From Lantana camara (lineage: Eukaryota > Streptophyta > Magnoliopsida > Lamiales > Verbenaceae), in NCBI GenBank assembly GCA_037501455.1, contig CM074858.1:41289001-41353000 (forward strand): DNA of 64,000 nucleotides. Reading direction: 5' to 3'. Below the pieces are notes generated by a model, which saw only the letters and a program-made list of their open reading frames with translations, was not told the DNA's origin and did not search any database. Made by a program: the position numbers and the translations under genes. Of the stretch, positions 58,700 to 64,000 are shown piece after piece; within the stretch, counting starts at the first letter, position 1; every line of letters begins with the position of its first letter.

Positions 58700-61600
58700 T
58701 TTTCAATTGTGAAAATTCGACCCGGGCCAAAAGAGAAGCAATCTGAGGTGAATGGATTTTTTCCAAACCACTTAAGAGCAATTGAACCACCTCATAAAAA
58801 TGTTACAAGGTATAACATTATGGAATTATTCAATATTCCAAATGAGGAAACAAGTGCACACGAACAAGGTCTAAAGGTCTTATTTGAAGATCTTATGGTC
58901 TCGATCATCAACCGAGAAAAGAGCTCTCTATGCACTGATTGCTTACATTGCTTCCACCATCATTTAAACCTTTTATGCTCAACTAGAATGATGCTAATGT
59001 AGCATAGTTAATCATTTAGTTGATAATGGTTGAGAGCATCCTTAAGAAGGAATAAAAGGTTGAGATGGTTAATTCTTCTTCTAAACTCCCTAAGTTAAAG
59101 GCTTGAACGCCTAAAGAAGAAGAAACCCTTAAGAGCCTAATGGAGGGGCATGTAAGGGGTGCGCCCAAAAGACACTAGAGATCAAATAGGACGTTTGCTT
59201 CTATGGTAGCAAATAAGGGCTTTGAAAGGGAACTGCGAAGAGTATGAGTACTCTGAAATGTTACCTCGTTTAGTAATTCTACTAGGAATAGAATTCACTA
59301 GTCTTGAGTCAATTCTGCATAATCCGTTGTGCAAAGACTCAAGGCACTAATGTTCTGAACATACAACGAGATAACAAAAGTAAGTGAGATGACAAAGCTT
59401 CGAATTACTTTGGAACGTTGAGATATAAAAGGATTAGCAAGTCAGACACCTTAGGATCATTCTATGAAAATGAACCTATAGAGTTGACTTCCTGTGAATC
59501 CCATCTCAAATGGAAAACGTTCCCAGAACATTGTTTAGGTGAAACATGGAACGTTCCAAAATTATAGTGGATTTCGATCCATGCTGATGAGTGTAAGATG
59601 CTTAATGTAAGCACTAGATACAATCGTCAGTTTAATCATTATGAATGAATGTACTTGTTAAAGTACAAATTTGAAACTTATATGAAATTCTTAGAATTTC
59701 AAAAGGAGGTTAGGAACCGAAGTAGTCATAAGTTATAGGCAAATCGATATGATCTAGATAGCCAATATCTTATCAACTAATTCCTTAGTCATCTTAGAAA
59801 TAATAGGATTATCTCTCAGTAAACTAATTCGAGAACACCTTAGTGTTTCCGAATGAGGGAATGAAACCTTATAGGATATGGTCCATTCAATAGCAAACTT
59901 TACTGACTTATAATCATTCTAGGAATAAACTCCCAGAATATGCAGTTAGAGATTTTGAATTTTGCACCTTCCAAAATCAGTCCTTTAGATGCACTATGCA
60001 ATGTGGCACACTAAATTCCCTAATTATTCTTGTCCAAGAATTTAGTGGAATCCTCTTAAGTAAAGATGATAGTGGGAGATAGGCTTGAAATGAGTTCAAG
60101 TTTAAACAAACAATATTGGATATCATTTCTGCGATTCCCTTAGACAAAGGTTGTTTGTCTCAAGGAATGTATCTTTCTTAAGGAATCGTTCCTATAGAAG
60201 AAGAAAGACAAGCAAGCAGACCTCAAAGAAATTTGAGAATAAATATCGACGCCACATATAGAAGAAACGAGCCCATCTGATAAAACTTAGCCAAAATTTT
60301 GAGCATGTACACGTGTGAAACCCTTCTCTTAAGACGTGTTTAGAACGCGTTCCTAGATAGCCAAGGAATTACTTGAAGAGGAGACGCTGTCATAATTGGA
60401 ATCTGAGTAGTGTAAGCAAGCCTTGAAATCCAATATGGATTCCATATACTCGAACCAAGTTTTGACCTTAGTTGATCCACCTGATAGGATCAAGCTCGTG
60501 CAGCTTCGAGTGAATGAAAGCATTACAACCTTCTTGACGGTTGAAATGCAAAAGTCCATTTGGATTGTGTTTATCACATCCTCATATTCTGACTATGAGA
60601 TATGATAAATGAATATGAGAACTATCTTGTTCAATATGAGATTGAAAGAGACTGAAATAAGGTATTTCTATAAATCTCATATTCAGTGGGAGTATGCATA
60701 AGGTATAAAAATCCCTAAAGTCAATCTGTGGATTGATAAAGGCTTCTAGGAGTTAGACAATTCGATTTCATAGGATAGTCAAATCGTTTGACACAGATGG
60801 AAGTCGAATAAGTCTCAAAAGTGTACATATGATAGTTAGTGATGTAAGAGTCAATTTTGGTTCTTTAGAAGACGATGTCCTTCTCATTAGCAATGTCAAG
60901 GATAATGTGAAAGTTACCAATTCTTGTTTAAGAAACAATTTGACATGAAAGATCTTAGTGATTATCCTAAATTCTCGACATTGAGATCTATGGAAGATAG
61001 ATCTAAGAGCATAAATGGATTATCACAAAACGAGTACATAACCATAATACTAAAAGGAGTTTAGTATGAACAATGGAACATCTCTTTTGAAGAGTATGTG
61101 TCCTAAGATAACTTTAAAAGGTTAGAATGTCCAAAAACCCTTTAAGTGAAAGGGTGCATAATGTATGAAATGTTATGTACTAGACTTGATATGGCGCAAC
61201 ATTAAGCGTAGTGGGTCGAATCTAATATAACCTCAGAGAAGGTCATTAGATTTCTGTAAAGAATGTCCTCAGAGTACTTGAGAAGAAATGAGGATATGTA
61301 TTAGTTTACAGAGCCCAAAAGATCTTGTTGTTAGAAGGATATTTGATGTAACTGTTCATCAAACATAGATGATTATGAAATCATTGAAAGGATACAACTT
61401 CTACCAGAATGGTAATGCAATGTGTTGGAAAAGGGTTCCAAGGATGGACATTGCAAAACTCGACTATTGTAGTTGAGAACTTAGTCGTATTATATAACGC
61501 TAAGTTCAGTGTTTGGGTAAGAAACTCCATCTAACTTGTTAGATGAAGTTCCTAGCATGAAAACAACTCCTTTATCATATTGTATGATAAAATGGATGGT

Positions 61601-61800
61601 TGCTCAAGTAAGAGAACCAAGACCTCACCAAGAGACTGAACACGTGATTATGAATCTCTTTATAAGGAAAAGGAGTTTCCTAAGAGATGTGTAAACAAGA
61701 GGGTCACATCAGCAGAGAATATAGCAAATCCACTTTGGAAACGCCCAAAGTCAATAGGCTCTCAAAGTGCATCTTGAGAAGATGGGACTTAGAGTACCTA
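58700..61800 (+). pseudogene. Decayed copia gag-pol of C3
   Basis: There is no open frame, but the domain order can be followed on the plus strand. Near 59035 a gag end LKKE-stop-KVEMVNSSSKLPK is seen. Near 60865 the RT active-site segment reads LEDDVLLISN (normally YVDDILLIGND). Near 60949 DMKDLSDYPKF continues as the segment that in C1 is LGIKIYRDR. Near 61080 comes a GTSLLKSMCPK equivalent. At about 61150-61200 CIMYEMLC-TRLDMA follows, then RNase H traces such as CWKRVPRMD and PRPHQETEHV near 61410-61650. Stops and deletions occur throughout, and the region is about 1 kb or more shorter than a working copia gag-pol. It ends at the polypurine tract before 61828. Confidence 0.7.
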
Positions 61801-61814
61801 AATGGCTTTTACGG

Positions 61815-61827
61815 GCAAGTAGGAGAT
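61815..61827 (+). promoter_or_regulatory. Polypurine tract of C3
   Basis: GCAAGTAGGAGAT directly precedes the 3' LTR, the worn counterpart of the C1 tract. Confidence 0.75.
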
Positions 61828-64000
61828 TGTTAGGAATAGTGCCCTAGAAAGCCGATTAGTCATAATCCGTTTTGGGACTTTCCTAGTATCACAGACAATC
61901 TTTGAATAATATACGATTGATTAATATCATAGGCAAACACTTCTTTATATGCTCTTGTTTGGTATGCGTTTACTTTAGCTGTGCATGTATGAGAACTCCC
62001 CTAATCCTGATGACTTTAGGACTCTACCATTTAGGTGAAATGGTTCATGAAACGAGCCCTATATCACATAAGTCATGATTAGTAAAATACTCCAAGCCGA
62101 TGAGTCCTACAGATAGTGGGAGTGTCAACCTGACTCCTCTAAGGCTTGCTTGTGGGATCACGCCCTTAAGAAGGACCACCTTGTTTCATGGAGGTGCAAA
62201 GTGTATAGTTGATACGTGCGTGATACATGAGGGTGCTTACTTCAATAAGTAAGTTCACGGAGGTGCCCCGTGTGAGAAGATTCCTAAATGGGAAAGAAAG
62301 TTTCTATTTCAGGAAATGGAAACTTCCAGATTAGGAAATATCTCACGAGTCATTGATGTGATTAATTGATCCTTAGACTTGAGGTTCCTTGTCACTTTAT
62401 GAGTTAACTCTGTAGTCTTAGGTATAAGCTTAAAGGGTGTCGCCTTAGACAACTGATTCAAGGCTTATGCTGGGGCTGCACAAGTGACTCATGAAAGTGA
62501 ATGAGAATCAAGAAAGGACCTACACTTGCATATGCAAGGTGATCTCTTATTGTGTAAGTCATTCATATGCCATATAGAGTCCTTGGCCAAGGCAGTAGAT
62601 CAAGACATCAAGAAAAGGGTTTCTTGGATTGAGATCAAATGGATATGAAATGCACTTAGCTTTTAAACCGGATTATTAGGGTGCTAATTATTCCCTTACC
62701 CTAGATCTTGGTTGAGAGATAGTAAGTAGGAGGATTGTATCTCACATAAATCAATGACTTAAAGGTTCTGTCGAATCCGAACATTCCAATTCAGCTAAGG
62801 GTTAAACACCTGTTGCTAGACTATGGTCGTTTAATCTGTGGACTGATTAATTAATTAGTGAATTAATTAATTAGGGTCACTGCTAATTGAATTGAGAACC
62901 TAGAGGGTCACACACAACAACTTGGTTACATGAGTTGAGGCTTTAAAATGATTAAATGAGTTAATCGAGCCTAGAGGGTTCCACACGTGTGAAACCACAC
63001 GTGTGGGTCACGTGACTGGACACGTGTCATTGTGACACGTGTGCCACACGTGATTGTTTAATAATATATTAAATAATTAATTTTGTTAATTATTTAATAG
63101 ACTTTGGTTTAATTTTGAATTAAAAAGAAAGTCTTATTTTGGAGAAAAACAATCTAGTTAATTAATTATGAATTAATTAATTAGATAAAATATGTTATTT
63201 ATTTTAAATAAATAAAGTATAAAATTATCCAAAAATAGTTTGGATATTTTTAGCTCTCTTGAAAGTTGATTTGAATTAGAATTCAAAGTCAAAGTCAAAA
63301 TTACTTGATGATCAAGTAGTAGGAAAGAGAGAGACCAAAATCCTAGCCCATTAAGGACTACGAATTTCGGCACTCCCTTGCTTATAAATAGGGGAGCTCG
63401 AGCTCCCCTTAGAGCTAATCGAGAATTCTTTTGGTTCATGTGTTGAACACCATCCTTTCTCCAAGATAAACAAAACCCTAGGTTAAGCCTAAACACTAAT
63501 TAGAGAACTAGCATCCTTACTAGTTAGATTGTAGCCAAGTTGGTGGACTATCTCTAGAGAGCTTCAAGTTAGAAGTTTTGAAGATTCGAGCTTTACCAAA
63601 AAGTGGGGATCAAGCAAAACGATCAGAAGGGATGATGAAACGAATGAAAAAATCGAACCAAAGAAGATGGCGAAAACCGTTCGTCCATATCCTGAAGGAT
63701 GAATTTTTTCACGAGGGTTTTGTGACTGGCAGTTTTCTGCTTTTGCAAAACTAGGTTTCGAAGGGAGTTTCAATCATGCATTTCTCGTTTCATGTTTCTT
63801 TCTTTATGTTATATTGTTAAGAACATCCCTAACATGATTTGAATCTAGGATGGTGTGGATTGCTATCCCGACAATGGATTCTGAAGTAGAAAGAGACTTT
63901 CGAGGGACGGGTTGTCAAGCCGCGAGAAGAGCGTTCTTGGGTGGCTTGAAACGCTTCAAGAAAGAATAAAAGAAAAGTAAGTTTTCTATCTCTACGAATT
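61828..64000 (+). repeat. C3 3' LTR (cut by the window end)
   Basis: It starts TGTTAGGAATAG and follows the 5' LTR closely. It has six CACGTG motifs (62984-63052) where the 5' LTR has five, plus small insertions near 63061 and 63300. Confidence 0.9.
62984..63052 (+). promoter_or_regulatory. Cluster of six CACGTG motifs in the C3 3' LTR
   Basis: CACGTG at 62984, 62998, 63009, 63021, 63036 and 63047. The second is ACAGGTG in the 5' LTR, so that copy has lost or this one gained a site. Confidence 0.65.

Larger units (their letters stand above)
38319..64000 (+). mobile_element. F4: gypsy-type element, F1 relative, extends past the window
   Basis: It has a 5' LTR (38319-40959), PBS (40967-40978), leader start (to 41012), 3' end of the internal region (53159-53727) and the start of the 3' LTR (53728-54063). 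Leader and pre-LTR sequences resemble those of F1. The leader, gag and middle are missing and replaced by F5; the 3' LTR is split by C3. The left TSD would be GTCAG (38314-38318). Confidence 0.75.
54064..64000 (+). mobile_element. C3: large copia element with decayed pol, runs off the window
   Basis: 5' LTR 54064-56310, PBS 56313, internal region to 61827, 3' LTR from 61828 to the window end (roughly the last 80-90 bp are outside). It is the same family as C1. The 5-bp target is predicted to be GGTGA (54059-54063). Confidence 0.9.

Overview
The window looks like nuclear DNA of a flowering plant, probably a eudicot. It is AT-rich and almost entirely LTR retrotransposons. The primer-binding sites match plant initiator-Met tRNA (TGGTATCAGAGC), TATAAATA boxes sit in LTRs, and most insertions have 5-bp target-site duplications (TSDs). 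There are no bacterial genes, tRNA or rRNA genes, and no CRISPR. The only trace of a host gene is one glyoxalase-I-like exon at 1582-1687 on the minus strand. Labels G0, C1-C3 and F1-F5 below are mine.

The layout resolves as nested insertions. G0 is an old gypsy element on the minus strand. Its 3' LTR fragment is at about 2838-3364 and its pol and gag remnants are at 3365-4595, 29943-31049 and 33977-34699. Its PBS is at 34896-34907 and its 5' LTR begins at 37852. Into G0 went C1, a truncated minus-strand copia (4596-29942), and two solo LTRs of one family in opposite orientation: F3a (31055-33976, TSD TGAAC) and F3b (34912-37842, TSD ACTTT). The C1 LTR is interrupted by F1 (5423-27949, TSD CTACG), a gag-only gypsy relative with three LTRs and two internal regions in tandem. 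The second F1 internal region holds C2, a young copia (13992-22865, TSD AGAAC, LTRs 191/192 identical). The C2 gag-pol frame is broken only by a solo LTR, F2 (15158-18935, TSD ACATC).

The G0 5' LTR is interrupted by F4 (from 38319, plus strand), which runs past the window end. Inside F4 lie F5, a minus-strand tandem of two 3,982-bp LTRs and two internal regions (41013-53158), and C3, a large plus-strand copia (54064 to beyond 64000). C3 has similar LTRs but a dead pol. A TRIM-like foldback cluster (47402-48134) sits between the F5 PBS and its 5' LTR.

The most interesting signal is RNA-like structure that the element annotation does not explain. Several unrelated or distant families carry arrays of short hairpins in which stem sequences change while pairing is kept. 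The best case is in the C3 leader: four hairpins at 58040-58387 share a 17-18-nt core around GAGTC, but each has a different, self-complementary outer stem. Comparable arrays are in the C3 leader at 56650-56792, upstream of the polypurine tract in F1, F4 and F5, and inside the LTRs of F1, F2, F3 and F4. I found no intact host pathway; the only potentially autonomous gene set is C2.
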